Shown piece after piece: positions 7,640 through 15,180 of a stretch of DNA of 16,467 nt; the stretch's first letter is position 1; each line of letters opens with the position of its first letter. A program made the translations under genes and the position numbers. The notes under the pieces are model-generated. The model was not told the DNA's origin and did no database searches. It was given only the letters and a program-made list of their open reading frames with translations. Origin of the DNA: Clostridia bacterium (GTDB lineage Bacteria > Bacillota_A > Clostridia > Lachnospirales > Cellulosilyticaceae); contig JARBTY010000042.1 in the NCBI GenBank assembly GCA_029239935.1, forward strand, positions 1-16,467, read 5' to 3'.

Positions 7640-9226
7640 TTATCCTCTCGCCCATCGTGCTGGATACCATTTTTGAAACCATGATGTAAAAATGCCCATA
7701 AGCGCTGGCAGAGCGGAATTGATTAAACCTATGTAGGGCGAAAAGCCGGTGTCCATCAGCATATAAGTCCAAATCGGGGTGACAAGATATAATCCGCCCC
7801 AAGCGGCGGTCAATATGCGATTTGTACTAATAAAAAGTGGATTTTCAAAAGCTTTTTCTTCTCCATAGTTCGCTGCGCTGTAATGGGCGGTCAGCGGTAT
7901 TTGGGGAAATGCGCCGATTGTCCATATCAGTCCAAAAATCAAATAGCTACCGGAAACCACAAGTCGTATATCCGTACCGAATAAAACTGCCAGCGAAAGC
8001 CCCGCCACAATTGGTACACTGATTTGCTCATAGACAACAGGGCGAAACACAAGCCACAGTAATGGAACAGATGCTGCTATGACAATGCCTATTGTACCGC
8101 CGACAACAGGGTTTATCGCTATTGCTGTCCAAATGGCTATCCACGGCATGAGAAGAACCATCATATTGGTTTTACGCTTTAACTTAATATCATTTGACTT
8201 TGAGGGTGTGTGGGTGCCAAACAGTTCATCCCACCTCAGCATGAGGTTAAAATCCCCGAGGACTTTATAAAGCCGCTGAAACAACGCATCCTGTCCGGAA
8301 ATTTCATTGCGGGCAATGGAACTCCAAACCGAGTATGGCGTTTCAATTCTTGTGGTATATGGTTTGAAACCATCCGTTATAACTTCTGATCCTTGCTTCG
8401 TCAACAAAATTTGATAGGTTTTGCCAATGTCAGTATAATGAAACTCCACTACACGCTCCACACCGTCCGGCTTATATAAAGCCGCCATCTGGGTTGTAAA
8501 ATTGAGGCTATTGTCTGCCGAAATGCCCGAATCTCCTTCCTTTGAAATCCCCCATGAAGCGTTCGCCATTTTTTCAAATGAATCCCGTGGATATAAGGGT
8601 GCTGCAAGTTCCTTCTGTGTCTCGGGATGAATTCCTCCGCCAGCATATTCTGCCCCTGCACGGCGGACGATTTCCAAATAGGCGTCCGTGCGACTTTTCA
8701 GTTCTGGCCCCCGAAACAACTCTCCTTGGCCGCAAAAAATGGTCGTGTAGTTGCCATTCCCGAAAAAGTGGTCAAACATAGGGATTACGGCGTCATAATT
8801 CCCTTTTGCTGTCCAAAAGCCACAGGTGGAAATAACAAGGCGTTTTTGCTGTACTAAATTATAGCGGGACGGATGCCCTCCACTCTCAGTTTCTTCCGCC
8901 ATAAACGGCAGATTAAGAGGGAGTTGCCTATCGATGAGATTTTTCATTCCTCCAGGAATGCCGAAATAATAGAGTGGAAAAGACCACACAATCACATCAG
9001 CGGCAATTATTTTGGCGAGTATTTCCGCCATTCCGTCATTTATAACACACTTTCCCGGTGTTTTATTCCAACATGCAAAGCACCCCAAACAGCCTTTTAC
9101 ATGAGCTTTTCCCACATCAATAATTTCTGCGTCTGTCCATTCAGCCCCGTTCAGAAATGCGTGGGTAAGGTTCATTGTATTGCTGCATTCACTTTTAGGT
9201 GAACCGTTCAAAACCAGAATTTTCAT
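7640..9226 (-). CDS. Iron-sulfur flavoprotein-SCP2-membrane domain fusion protein
   Basis: A 528-residue fusion. Residues 1-200 are a flavodoxin-like NAD(P)H-dependent FMN reductase domain: LNGSPKSECSNT binds the flavin phosphate, and Cys46, 49, 52 and 60 form the CX2CX2CX7C pattern of iron-sulfur flavoproteins that hold a [4Fe-4S] cluster. Residues about 240-335 look like an SCP2 lipid-binding domain. Residues about 352-525 hold about six hydrophobic segments. The enzyme would therefore be tethered to the inner face of the membrane, perhaps reducing a quinone-like or lipophilic substrate or xenobiotic; the substrate is not known. The ATG at 9226 overlaps the padR stop codon as ATGA, with AGGAGG 8 nt upstream inside padR, so the two are translationally coupled and probably co-regulated by PadR. 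The 7640-9783 segment has visibly higher G+C than the genes around it. Confidence 0.85.
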   Translation of the reverse strand: MKILVLNGSPKSECSNTMNLTHAFLNGAEWTDAEIIDVGKAHVKGCLGCFACWNKTPGKCVINDGMAEILAKIIAADVIVWSFPLYYFGIPGGMKNLIDRQLPLNLPFMAEETESGGHPSRYNLVQQKRLVISTCGFWTAKGNYDAVIPMFDHFFGNGNYTTIFCGQGELFRGPELKSRTDAYLEIVRRAGAEYAGGGIHPETQKELAAPLYPRDSFEKMANASWGISKEGDSGISADNSLNFTTQMAALYKPDGVERVVEFHYTDIGKTYQILLTKQGSEVITDGFKPYTTRIETPYSVWSSIARNEISGQDALFQRLYKVLGDFNLMLRWDELFGTHTPSKSNDIKLKRKTNMMVLLMPWIAIWTAIAINPVVGGTIGIVIAASVPLLWLVFRPVVYEQISVPIVAGLSLAVLFGTDIRLVVSGSYLIFGLIWTIGAFPQIPLTAHYSAANYGEEKAFENPLFISTNRILTAAWGGLYLVTPIWTYMLMDTGFSPYIGLINSALPALMGIFTSWFQKWYPARWARG

Positions 9227-9783
9227 CGTTTTACCTCCTCTAAAAGAGCGATTGCTTTGTCCGCCCAGTCAAGTCCCGCACTGCAAAACGATTCTCCATA
9301 AAGCAACGTCATTTTCCAGTATAGTGCCTTCCTATCGTCACCAACAATCGGTCCGTATTCAGAAATTGCATCATGAGCCACGCTCATTTCTTTACTACTT
9401 TCAAGGCATTTTTCACGATATGTGCGAAGCATTTCTAGTGATTGTTCGATACTCGTCTCTCCAGCGAAAAATACGCGCATTAGAAATGCGCTCCTTACAC
9501 GCATTGCGTCCAAAATATCTGCTTCCGGCAAGGAGAGCCACTTGGCAAGTTCTTCTTTTCCGCCCATCGTTATGGTATATACTCTCTTGTTCGGTTTTTC
9601 ACTCTGAATAATGCGCTCGCTGGTTAGCCAACCGTGGCGTTCCATAGCATCCAGTTCTCTGTAAATCTGACTAGTCTTTGCCTGCCAAAAAAACGAAAGA
9701 GACTCACTAAATGCCTTGTTCAGTTCATATCCCGTCATAGAGCCGTAATTCAAGAGCCCCAGCAAACCATGCTTGAGTGACAT
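9223..9783 (-). CDS. PadR-family transcriptional regulator
   Basis: A 186-residue regulator. The N-terminal winged-helix domain (about 1-85) has the family pattern: LKHGLLGLLNYGSMTGYELNKAF, then the recognition-helix region QIYRELDAMERHGWL and the wing KRVYTITMGGKEELAKWL. The C-terminal part (about 90-180) is the helical PadR C-terminal dimerisation domain. PadR proteins usually repress adjacent detoxification or efflux genes and are released by small hydrophobic ligands. The stop overlaps the start of the iron-sulfur-flavoprotein fusion by 4 nt, so it probably controls its own operon. The start ATG at 9783 has AAGGAGGT 6 nt upstream. Confidence 0.93.
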   Translation of the reverse strand: MSLKHGLLGLLNYGSMTGYELNKAFSESLSFFWQAKTSQIYRELDAMERHGWLTSERIIQSEKPNKRVYTITMGGKEELAKWLSLPEADILDAMRVRSAFLMRVFFAGETSIEQSLEMLRTYREKCLESSKEMSVAHDAISEYGPIVGDDRKALYWKMTLLYGESFCSAGLDWADKAIALLEEVKR

Positions 9784-9793
9784 ATGGCACCTC

Positions 9794-9813
9794 CTTGTAA
9801 TATATTCAACAAG
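9794..9813. promoter_or_regulatory. Candidate PadR operator
   Basis: CTTGT (9794-9798) and ACAAG (9809-9813) form an inverted repeat separated by 10 nt, overlapping the expected transcription start of padR and just upstream of its ribosome site. PadR operators are commonly inverted repeats of this size near their own promoter. The assignment rests on position and symmetry only. Confidence 0.45.
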
Positions 9814-9816
9814 TTT

Positions 9817-9845
9817 ATTATATAACTATTGGAATATCACTTCAA
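9817..9845 (-). promoter_or_regulatory. Promoter of the padR operon
   Basis: On the minus strand, -35 TTGAAG (9840-9845, 4 of 6), a 17-nt spacer and a perfect -10 TATAAT (9817-9822). Transcription would start near 9810, inside the inverted repeat proposed as the PadR operator. Confidence 0.65.
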
Positions 9846-9892
9846 GACTAAGTTGTTGTTTTTATTTCAATTTTGTAGGTAAAGTTAAAAAA

Positions 9893-9931
9893 GAGAAAAG
9901 CCATAAGATTTAAAATCCTACGGCTTTTCTC
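9893..9931 (-). terminator. Terminator of the hsp20 gene
   Basis: A 19-nt arm pair (9893-9911 with 9913-9931) forms a long stem starting GAGAAAAGCC. Read as minus-strand RNA its two irregular positions are G-U wobbles; read as plus-strand RNA they are A-C mismatches. On the minus strand it runs directly into a CTTTTTTAA tract. Both facts point to termination of the minus-strand hsp20 transcript, about 58 nt after the stop codon. Confidence 0.85.
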
Positions 9932-9988
9932 AAAAAACTAAAACATCCTTATTACCAAGGCATTTTCAGCTTGGTGTTTTTGTGCATT

Positions 9989-10435
9989 TTACTTAATTTC
10001 TATTTGGTATCTATTTTCATTAATCTCCACTTTTGGAGCAATAATTTTTAATATACCTTCTTCTAATTTTGCATCTATACTATCTGCTTTAATATTTTTT
10101 AAATAAACGCCTCTTTGCATTGAACTGGATTTTCTTTCTCTATGAATGTAATTATCCTTTTGTTCATTAACCTCTTCACTTTTCTGAATCGAAATAATGA
10201 GTTTATCTCCATTGTAATCTAGCTTAATATCTTCTTTTTTGATGCCTGGTACTTCTGCCTCAATTAAATATTCCTTTTCGTTTTCTTTAACGTCCATCTT
10301 AAAGGTATCATTTCGTAAACTTCTTACAGGTGAAAAGCTATCATTAAAAAAGTCATCGATCATATTGTAGAAATCCACGAAGTCGCTGTTATTTTTCTGC
10401 ATTACTTGACGATTAAAAGGTGTTAATCCAAACAT
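9989..10435 (-). CDS. hsp20: Small heat-shock protein, Hsp20/alpha-crystallin family
   Basis: A 148-residue ATP-independent holdase chaperone, cytosolic and oligomeric. The N-terminal arm (1-40) contains VDFYNMIDDFFND, typical of bacterial Hsp20s. The alpha-crystallin domain (about 43-140) shows VKENEKEYLIEAEVPGIKKEDI and the hallmark AKLEEGILKIIAPK near its end. The C-terminus is short, ending YQIEIK, an IxI-like anchor for oligomer assembly. Length is normal. It stands alone between its own promoter, CIRCE operator and terminator, so it should be heat-induced through HrcA. The start ATG at 10435 has AGGAGG about 7 nt upstream. Confidence 0.96.
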   Translation of the reverse strand: MFGLTPFNRQVMQKNNSDFVDFYNMIDDFFNDSFSPVRSLRNDTFKMDVKENEKEYLIEAEVPGIKKEDIKLDYNGDKLIISIQKSEEVNEQKDNYIHRERKSSSMQRGVYLKNIKADSIDAKLEEGILKIIAPKVEINENRYQIEIK

Positions 10436-10469
10436 ATCAATTCCTCCTCTAAATAATGATTATTTTTTG

Positions 10470-10496
10470 TTAGCACTCTATCAAGGTGAGTGCTAA
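10470..10496. promoter_or_regulatory. CIRCE element (HrcA operator)
   Basis: TTAGCACTC-N9-GAGTGCTAA is a perfect match to the CIRCE consensus. It lies just downstream of the hsp20 promoter and 34 nt before the start codon, where HrcA binding would block transcription. Confidence 0.97.
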
Positions 10497-10506
10497 TTAC
10501 ATTTTT

Positions 10507-10535
10507 AATATAACTCCACTTTTTTATTTTGTCAA
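10507..10535 (-). promoter_or_regulatory. Promoter of hsp20
   Basis: On the minus strand, a perfect -35 TTGACA (10530-10535), a 17-nt spacer and a -10 TATATT (10507-10512, 5 of 6), with the CIRCE operator starting about 11 nt after the -10 box. This is a housekeeping-sigma promoter under HrcA repression. Confidence 0.9.
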
Positions 10536-10565
10536 TACTCTTTTTTAATTTTTTTAATCTCTTTT

Positions 10566-10946
10566 CTAATTTTTTTTAATCTCATCAGATATATCAATCA
10601 TGTATGAGCGGGTGGGTGTTTCACTCATTTCTATAGATAAAAGCAACCAGCCTTTTTGAACGAGAATTTTTTGAAAAGCTTCTTTAAAATAGATACAAAT
10701 ATTTTCAAGAGTCGGATTTAAGGTGATAAAAGGAGAGATTTTATTGAGGTAGCGATCTTGAAAACTTTCTAAATATTTTTCCATATCCTTTTCTATAGCA
10801 TTGAAAGTAATAAAATCCTCTTTTACCTTAATGGTTTGAATGGTAATTTCCCATGTATGGGGATGCTCCTCCCCCAATTGCCCATCAATATAGATAGAAT
10901 GTGTTGCATTGAGATAAAATTTGAACCGGTATTGATTGTATTTCAA
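10566..10946 (-). CDS. 6-pyruvoyl-tetrahydropterin synthase-related protein of exosortase-G loci
   Basis: A 126-residue member of the 6-pyruvoyl-tetrahydropterin synthase/QueD fold. The three zinc ligands are visible: His16 in ATHSI, and His28 and His30 in EEHPHTWEI. PTLENICIYF matches the conserved PTxE segment. The catalytic Cys that normally sits about six residues before the HxH pair is absent (Gly22 region), so ordinary synthase activity is unlikely. A small family of this kind is known to occur beside Gram-positive exosortases (TIGR03112, as I recall), with no established function. The start is TTG at 10946, overlapping the upstream stop as TTGA, and is supported by AAGGAG about 9 nt upstream. 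It is the last gene of the locus. Confidence 0.8.
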   Translation of the reverse strand: MKYNQYRFKFYLNATHSIYIDGQLGEEHPHTWEITIQTIKVKEDFITFNAIEKDMEKYLESFQDRYLNKISPFITLNPTLENICIYFKEAFQKILVQKGWLLLSIEMSETPTRSYMIDISDEIKKN

Positions 10947-11392
10947 AGTGTTACATCTCCTTTACTGCTGCAGCTAGTACCCATCAGTTTATAGATATAT
11001 TTTCTGATATAATAAAGTATAAAAAACGGAACAACTACAGAAACCCCCTTACTGAATAAAAACTTAAAGGTTTCTGGTAAAAAATAGAATAATTTGTGAT
11101 AACTGATACTAATGAGCCCGCCGGCTAAAAAAATTCCTAAGATAAATGTCCCCACATAAACTATGAAACCAATAGCTCCATACTCTGTCTGAAACACGGA
11201 TTGTGAAGACAAAATATAATGAATGAAAAATCCTAAAATCATACCTACAGTATTGGCATATACTAGTTCCACTGCAAAATGATTCATTAAGAGCCATACC
11301 GCAGCACTGTCAACGATTGTAACTGCCACAGAATACATCAAGTACTTTGTAAATGGACTGGCGGTTTTGAGTGCTTTCATTAGATTAGGCAT
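10943..11392 (-). CDS. GtrA-like four-helix membrane protein
   Basis: A 149-residue protein with four predicted membrane helices at about 15-38, 42-62, 75-97 and 108-130. The segment VTIVDSAAVWLL and the VGMILGFFIHYILSSQSVF stretch fit the GtrA family (N-terminal helix pair, then GxxxxFxxNYxxSxxxVF). GtrA-type proteins are thought to flip polyprenyl-phosphate-linked sugars across the membrane or assist the glycosyltransferases that make them. Here it would pair with the polyprenyl-phosphate-type glycosyltransferase of the same locus. Its start overlaps the end of the degenerate-GGDEF gene by 8 nt, indicating one operon. The positively charged C-terminal tail is cytosolic. Confidence 0.8.
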   Translation of the reverse strand: MPNLMKALKTASPFTKYLMYSVAVTIVDSAAVWLLMNHFAVELVYANTVGMILGFFIHYILSSQSVFQTEYGAIGFIVYVGTFILGIFLAGGLISISYHKLFYFLPETFKFLFSKGVSVVVPFFILYYIRKYIYKLMGTSCSSKGDVTL

Positions 11393-12605
11393 AGTTCACC
11401 TCATCTCTTAAAGCAGACCTTTCTCTATCTAGACTATTCTTAGCTTTTTCAAGTGTCTCAAACAATGTCCCTGTTTCATCTGTTTTAACTGCAATGCCGC
11501 AAGGCATCTGTGCTATGGATTGTCCAAAATTCTCATATGCCTTTTGTCTGATATACTGCATACGCTCACCAGCTGATTCTTCATTTGAGTTATTCATAAT
11601 CACTGCCAATTCATTTTCATTGATGCGTGCTAAGATGTGTGTTGCGTCACAGCTTCTTTTAAATAACTCCACTGTTTGTTGCAATAGTCCAGCATTTTTT
11701 GCAAGACTTAAATCCACTGTCATAACCGTTACTGGAAGCAGTAATTGACTCTTCATATTGGCAAGCATTTTGTTTAGGAATACCTCATTATACACACCGG
11801 TCTCACTATCATGGGTGCTTGCTGCTTCTGCAATTTGTGTCATCGTTTTGATTTGACTTGCAAAATCTTCTATTTGTACATTTTTTTCTCTGATTTCTTT
11901 TTTAAATCGATTGGTTGTTTGGGCTGTCTTAAAAATGTAAAGTGAAAACCCTACACCAAGTACAATAATCGCTACAGTAAATAATCCGCTGATCAATGAG
12001 AGGCTTATAAAATGCTGTTGTGCTGAAACTGTAGTTAAGAAATAATCTTCTAAAGTTGAAATCCCTATCCTATAAGTCTTACCTTGTTCTTCAAAGAAAA
12101 ACCAAGAGATAATTTCTTTACCTGTTTCATTATCTTTAATGATCTCACTTGTTCCGCTGATACCCTCGTTCATAAGCTTTTGCATGTCTTCTGTCTGACT
12201 TCCGCCTGCATATTTCCATGCCTCAAAAACTTCATTTATCGTTTTATCTTGATAGGCTTCCGTGGTTAGGATGTCTTTTTCAAATAAAACAGCATCCTGT
12301 CCGTAAAAAAATATATATCTGTTTTGAGAATTTGTTTCTTTTTGAATCACTTCACTTATAACTTTGCTTTCTGCCTCAGCAGCAGACATTCCTTCATTCA
12401 TATATTCTGCTAAAGCTTTTTGCACTTGATCTGAAAATTGACTGTTAAATCTATATTGCTCCTCGGCAAAAGCTTCAACTAACTGGCTGCGGTGACTGCT
12501 TACTTGATAAAAAATAGCGGCCCATGCTGCTGAAATCAAACCTAACCCTAAAATGCAAATACTAAATATTTTAAATAAATATTTATGCTGTCTGTTATTT
12601 TTCAT
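11385..12605 (-). CDS. Membrane sensor-like protein with degenerate GGDEF domain
   Basis: A 406-residue protein. Helix 1 (about 12-33) and helix 2 (about 200-225) flank an external sensor-like region of about 165 residues. A coiled coil (about 235-262) follows, then a GGDEF-like fold (about 266-400) beginning DSETGVYNEVFLNKM, equivalent to the DxLTGLxNR start. The active-site loop that should read GG[DE]EF is NENEL (329-333 within RINENELAVIM), so diguanylate cyclase activity should be lost. It may bind nucleotide or act only as a signalling scaffold. The main Shine-Dalgarno (GAGGGG) is about 13 nt from the ATG at 12605, unusually far, and lies inside a small upstream ORF. Downstream it overlaps the GtrA-like gene by 8 nt. 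Confidence 0.75.
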   Translation of the reverse strand: MKNNRQHKYLFKIFSICILGLGLISAAWAAIFYQVSSHRSQLVEAFAEEQYRFNSQFSDQVQKALAEYMNEGMSAAEAESKVISEVIQKETNSQNRYIFFYGQDAVLFEKDILTTEAYQDKTINEVFEAWKYAGGSQTEDMQKLMNEGISGTSEIIKDNETGKEIISWFFFEEQGKTYRIGISTLEDYFLTTVSAQQHFISLSLISGLFTVAIIVLGVGFSLYIFKTAQTTNRFKKEIREKNVQIEDFASQIKTMTQIAEAASTHDSETGVYNEVFLNKMLANMKSQLLLPVTVMTVDLSLAKNAGLLQQTVELFKRSCDATHILARINENELAVIMNNSNEESAGERMQYIRQKAYENFGQSIAQMPCGIAVKTDETGTLFETLEKAKNSLDRERSALRDEVNYA

Positions 12606-12607
12606 GG

Positions 12608-12640
12608 TCAGTACCAGTCCCCTCTTTTAAAGTTACTCAT
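12608..12640 (-). CDS. Possible 10-residue leader ORF coupled to the degenerate-GGDEF gene
   Basis: MSNFKRGDWY is encoded from the ATG at 12640 and stops 2 nt before the ATG of the next gene. An AAGG lies upstream of it, and its codons contain the GAGGGG that would serve the next gene. Termination and re-initiation could couple the two. Too short for statistical support. Confidence 0.3.
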   Translation of the reverse strand: MSNFKRGDWY

Positions 12641-12797
12641 GCGCTAAATCCTTGTTTTTTTATCTTTTTATATTAAACACACACCAATCTACTTCTAGTA
12701 AAATATCAAGGTGAATTTGAGCAAACTAAAAAACATTTATATCTTTTCCTAGTATAATTAAGTCGACGAAAACATTAACCACGGCAGGATTATATAA

Positions 12798-13079
12798 ATG
12801 TTTGATGACCTCATTATAAACGATTCTTTTGACATAATCAAATTTCTAAATAAACTGAACCTTGACTTATCTTATACTTGGCCTCAGTTAAAACATATTA
12901 TAGTCATTGTCATAGCTATGGTAATCAAAGACTTCAACAGAAAACTATCTGATATTAATGAACTTACTAATCCTCACCATTATACAAGAATTGGCAAATT
13001 CCTAAACACTAGTCCATGGCATAAAAAAGATTACAGTTTATCATTATATCTTTTTCATTTTTTTAAGGTTAATCACTAA
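12798..13079 (+). pseudogene. Truncated transposase remnant (N-terminal fragment)
   Basis: An ORF of 93 codons whose first about 78 residues resemble the N-terminus of DDE transposases of the IS4/IS701 type: SFDIIKFLNKLNLDLSYTWPQLKHI, then the pattern RKLSDINELTNPHHYTRIGKFLNTSPWHKK. The catalytic DDE region is missing. After residue about 78 the reading frame turns low-complexity and runs antisense into the 3' end of the glycosyltransferase gene, so the element was lost by deletion. A TATAAT at 12753-12758 and GGCAGG before the ATG may be the old expression signals. I could not find terminal inverted repeats. It is the only plus-strand coding trace in the exosortase-G locus and separates the locus into two blocks. 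Confidence 0.6.
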
Positions 13080-13808
13080 CTTAAGACTGTTAATCGACGT
13101 TCTGAGCACTTTCATCTTGCTTGCACCTTCTTTAAAATCATATCTGAGCTCAAAGGGCACCTCCTGAAAGACTGCGCCGCAGACATACAGCTTGTATAAA
13201 AGTTCTGTCATGCAGGTAAAACCACTTTCCTCTATCATTTTATCCCTAAATCTTTCACTCAGCTTCTCTAAGATTTCTCTTTTATAAAGTCTGTAGCCAC
13301 AGGTATAATCTCTTATTCCTTTGACATGAAGCGCTGTTAAATAAATGTACTTTGCAGCCTGTCCAGTAAAACGCCTAAATCTTGAAAGACCCTTTATTGA
13401 TGCCCCTTTTTGATATCTGGAGGCTATAACAACATCTGCTTTTGTAATCTGTTGTTTGGTTAACATCTCAATGATATATTTAGGATCGTGGGTATTGTCA
13501 CAATCCATCACACACACATAGCTGCTATCTAGCTGGTTTTTTAGAACATAGTCAAAACCAGTCTTTAGTGCCTCCCCTAGTCCCTTATTTGTTTTGTGGT
13601 TGATCAGTATAAAATTTTCATAGTTCTTTTGAAGTTTTTCAGCGATGACCTTTGTCTGATCACTACTCCCATCATTGACTACTACTATCTTGAGTCCAAG
13701 GCTATAATGGGTTTGTAACGTATCTTTATACCCTTGCCACCTTCTAATAAGCTCATTTAAGTTTCCTTCCTCATTGTACGCAGGTAAAACAACTGTCAGT
13801 TCACTCAT
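13044..13808 (-). CDS. GT2 glycosyltransferase, polyprenyl-phosphate sugar synthase type
   Basis: A 254-residue family 2 glycosyltransferase without clear membrane helices, like dolichyl-phosphate mannose synthase (DPM1). Motifs: VVLPAYNEEGNL (6-17), VVVNDGSSDQT (42-52, nucleotide binding), GLGEALKTGFDY (77-87) and MDCDNTHDP (101-109, where Asp102 and Asp104 form the metal-binding DxD). YTCGYRLYKR is the acceptor-side motif typical of this subgroup. It probably transfers a sugar from a nucleotide sugar to undecaprenyl phosphate at the inner face of the membrane. The start ATG at 13808 has AAGGAG about 10 nt upstream and overlaps the upstream gene by 8 nt. The C-terminus is rich in Lys (LKKMKKI). 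Confidence 0.9.
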   Translation of the reverse strand: MSELTVVLPAYNEEGNLNELIRRWQGYKDTLQTHYSLGLKIVVVNDGSSDQTKVIAEKLQKNYENFILINHKTNKGLGEALKTGFDYVLKNQLDSSYVCVMDCDNTHDPKYIIEMLTKQQITKADVVIASRYQKGASIKGLSRFRRFTGQAAKYIYLTALHVKGIRDYTCGYRLYKREILEKLSERFRDKMIEESGFTCMTELLYKLYVCGAVFQEVPFELRYDFKEGASKMKVLRTSINSLKLVINLKKMKKI

Positions 13809-15180
13809 TGTTGATTCTCCTTTTTACTTTACCTATTATTTTAAATACTTTATCAAAATCAGATTTAACAATCTGACTAAAAATGGTGTATTCTTCTTTT
13901 AAGTTCAAAGTCTTCCATTGACTTTCTCCTTTTATACTGTTGATGATCCCTGCAAAGCGTATCCAAAAAACAATAAAGTTAAACGCCGGCATTAGCAAAA
14001 CAATATAACCTTTTGAGGTGTAATACCTTCTAATATCCTTATACGATTTGAGATAAGCTCTGACATTAAGATAGAAAAGAAAAGCTGAAAAAACGTAAAG
14101 CAGATAAATAATAAAGACTGACCCTGCAATAAGCTCAAAAGGATAATTCATAAAAAGTAAAAAGATAAGTGCAAAATACCAAATCATCCTTGGAAAAGCA
14201 AAAGTGTGGTCATACATCAAAAGTCTCACCATGAAATTGCTGAAAAATCCTTTAAAAGCAGCCATCTTATCTTGCAAAAACATGTGCGAAACCTCAATCT
14301 CACCTCTTTGCCAACGCTGTCTTTGAGTATAAAGCTTATCAAATCCTTCTATAGGATCTACAAAAAACAAAGCATTTTCACACAAATGGATATTTTTTTT
14401 AAGCAGATGTCTCATTTGAAAAGTAATATGCGTGTCTTCGCATACTGTTTCACTATTATAAAGCTGTGTTTTTAATACTGCTGACTTCCTAAAAGCTGAA
14501 AAGGCTCCTGATAAGGTATAAATACTATTCATCTCGGACTCAAAGTTTCTGCCTGCTAAAAATGCCTGTGCGTATTCAAAAAGTTCACACTCCCTAAGTA
14601 TCCTTAAGAAGATATTTGGGGTATCTTGAATATACCTTTGATCTGTAAGGATAACCCCCGTCATACAGTGCACATCTTGGTTTTGCTCAAATCTCACCAC
14701 AACATTTTTGATGGCATCTTCTCCTAGCTGTCCATCACTGTCAATATGCATAATGTATTTCCCGCCGCTGTTAAAAAGCGCCATATTCAGTGCCTTGGAC
14801 TTACCTTGCTTAGAACTCAGATACCTGAGTGACAATCCCTTAAATTCCTTTTGGCAGTCTGAAAATATTTCAAAACTGTTATCACTGCTCATATTGTCAA
14901 CAAGCATGATATCTATAAGCTCCATGGGGTAATCAGACAGATAAATAGACTGAATGCACCCTCTAAGAGTTTTGGAGGAATTGTATACTGGAATGATGAT
15001 GGTTATTTGAGGCAGGCTGCCTTCAAAAGGATGCTTTTTTATCGCAAACCTCTTTTTTATTAGGATAAAGAAGCCGCCGACCGCTGGAATAATCTCCATG
15101 ATAAATGGGATGATAATCCATGCCATCCAAAAAATCATTGCTCTTAGGGTTTTACTGAATAGGATCTCCATATGAAACAT
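13801..15180 (-). CDS. Exosortase-G-associated processive-type glycosyltransferase
   Basis: A 459-residue membrane GT2 enzyme like cellulose or hyaluronan synthases. An N-terminal helix (about 12-40) precedes the catalytic domain: VYNSSKTLRGC, VDNMSSD (Asp95), HIDSDG (Asp147 and Asp149, metal-binding DxD), CEDTHITF (Glu248/Asp249, catalytic base region) and QRQRW (286-290). At least three further helices follow (about 305-395). A family of this type is known beside XrtG in Firmicutes (TIGR03111, as I recall). It would polymerise or add sugars at the membrane; the product is unknown. The start ATG at 15180 lies 29 nt inside the XrtG gene and has AAAGG upstream. Met4 (15171) is an alternative start but is less well spaced. 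Confidence 0.88.
   Translation of the reverse strand: MFHMEILFSKTLRAMIFWMAWIIIPFIMEIIPAVGGFFILIKKRFAIKKHPFEGSLPQITIIIPVYNSSKTLRGCIQSIYLSDYPMELIDIMLVDNMSSDNSFEIFSDCQKEFKGLSLRYLSSKQGKSKALNMALFNSGGKYIMHIDSDGQLGEDAIKNVVVRFEQNQDVHCMTGVILTDQRYIQDTPNIFLRILRECELFEYAQAFLAGRNFESEMNSIYTLSGAFSAFRKSAVLKTQLYNSETVCEDTHITFQMRHLLKKNIHLCENALFFVDPIEGFDKLYTQRQRWQRGEIEVSHMFLQDKMAAFKGFFSNFMVRLLMYDHTFAFPRMIWYFALIFLLFMNYPFELIAGSVFIIYLLYVFSAFLFYLNVRAYLKSYKDIRRYYTSKGYIVLLMPAFNFIVFWIRFAGIINSIKGESQWKTLNLKEEYTIFSQIVKSDFDKVFKIIGKVKRRINNE

Noticed and set aside
8542..8857. Plus-strand ORFs across the flavoprotein-fusion gene.
   Set aside because: They are antisense to a well-supported gene with clear domains, and have no plausible ribosome sites or family similarity.
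9954..9975. Hairpin ACCAAG/CTTGGT followed by GTTTTTG on the plus strand, looking like a terminator.
   Set aside because: The stem is only 6 bp with a 10-nt loop, no plus-strand gene ends before it, and the better hairpin at 9893-9931 already fits the hsp20 transcript.
13801..13808. Overlapping glycosyltransferase genes as a frameshifted single gene.
   Set aside because: Both have complete GT2 motif sets and their own start signals; they are two different enzymes with a short coupling overlap.
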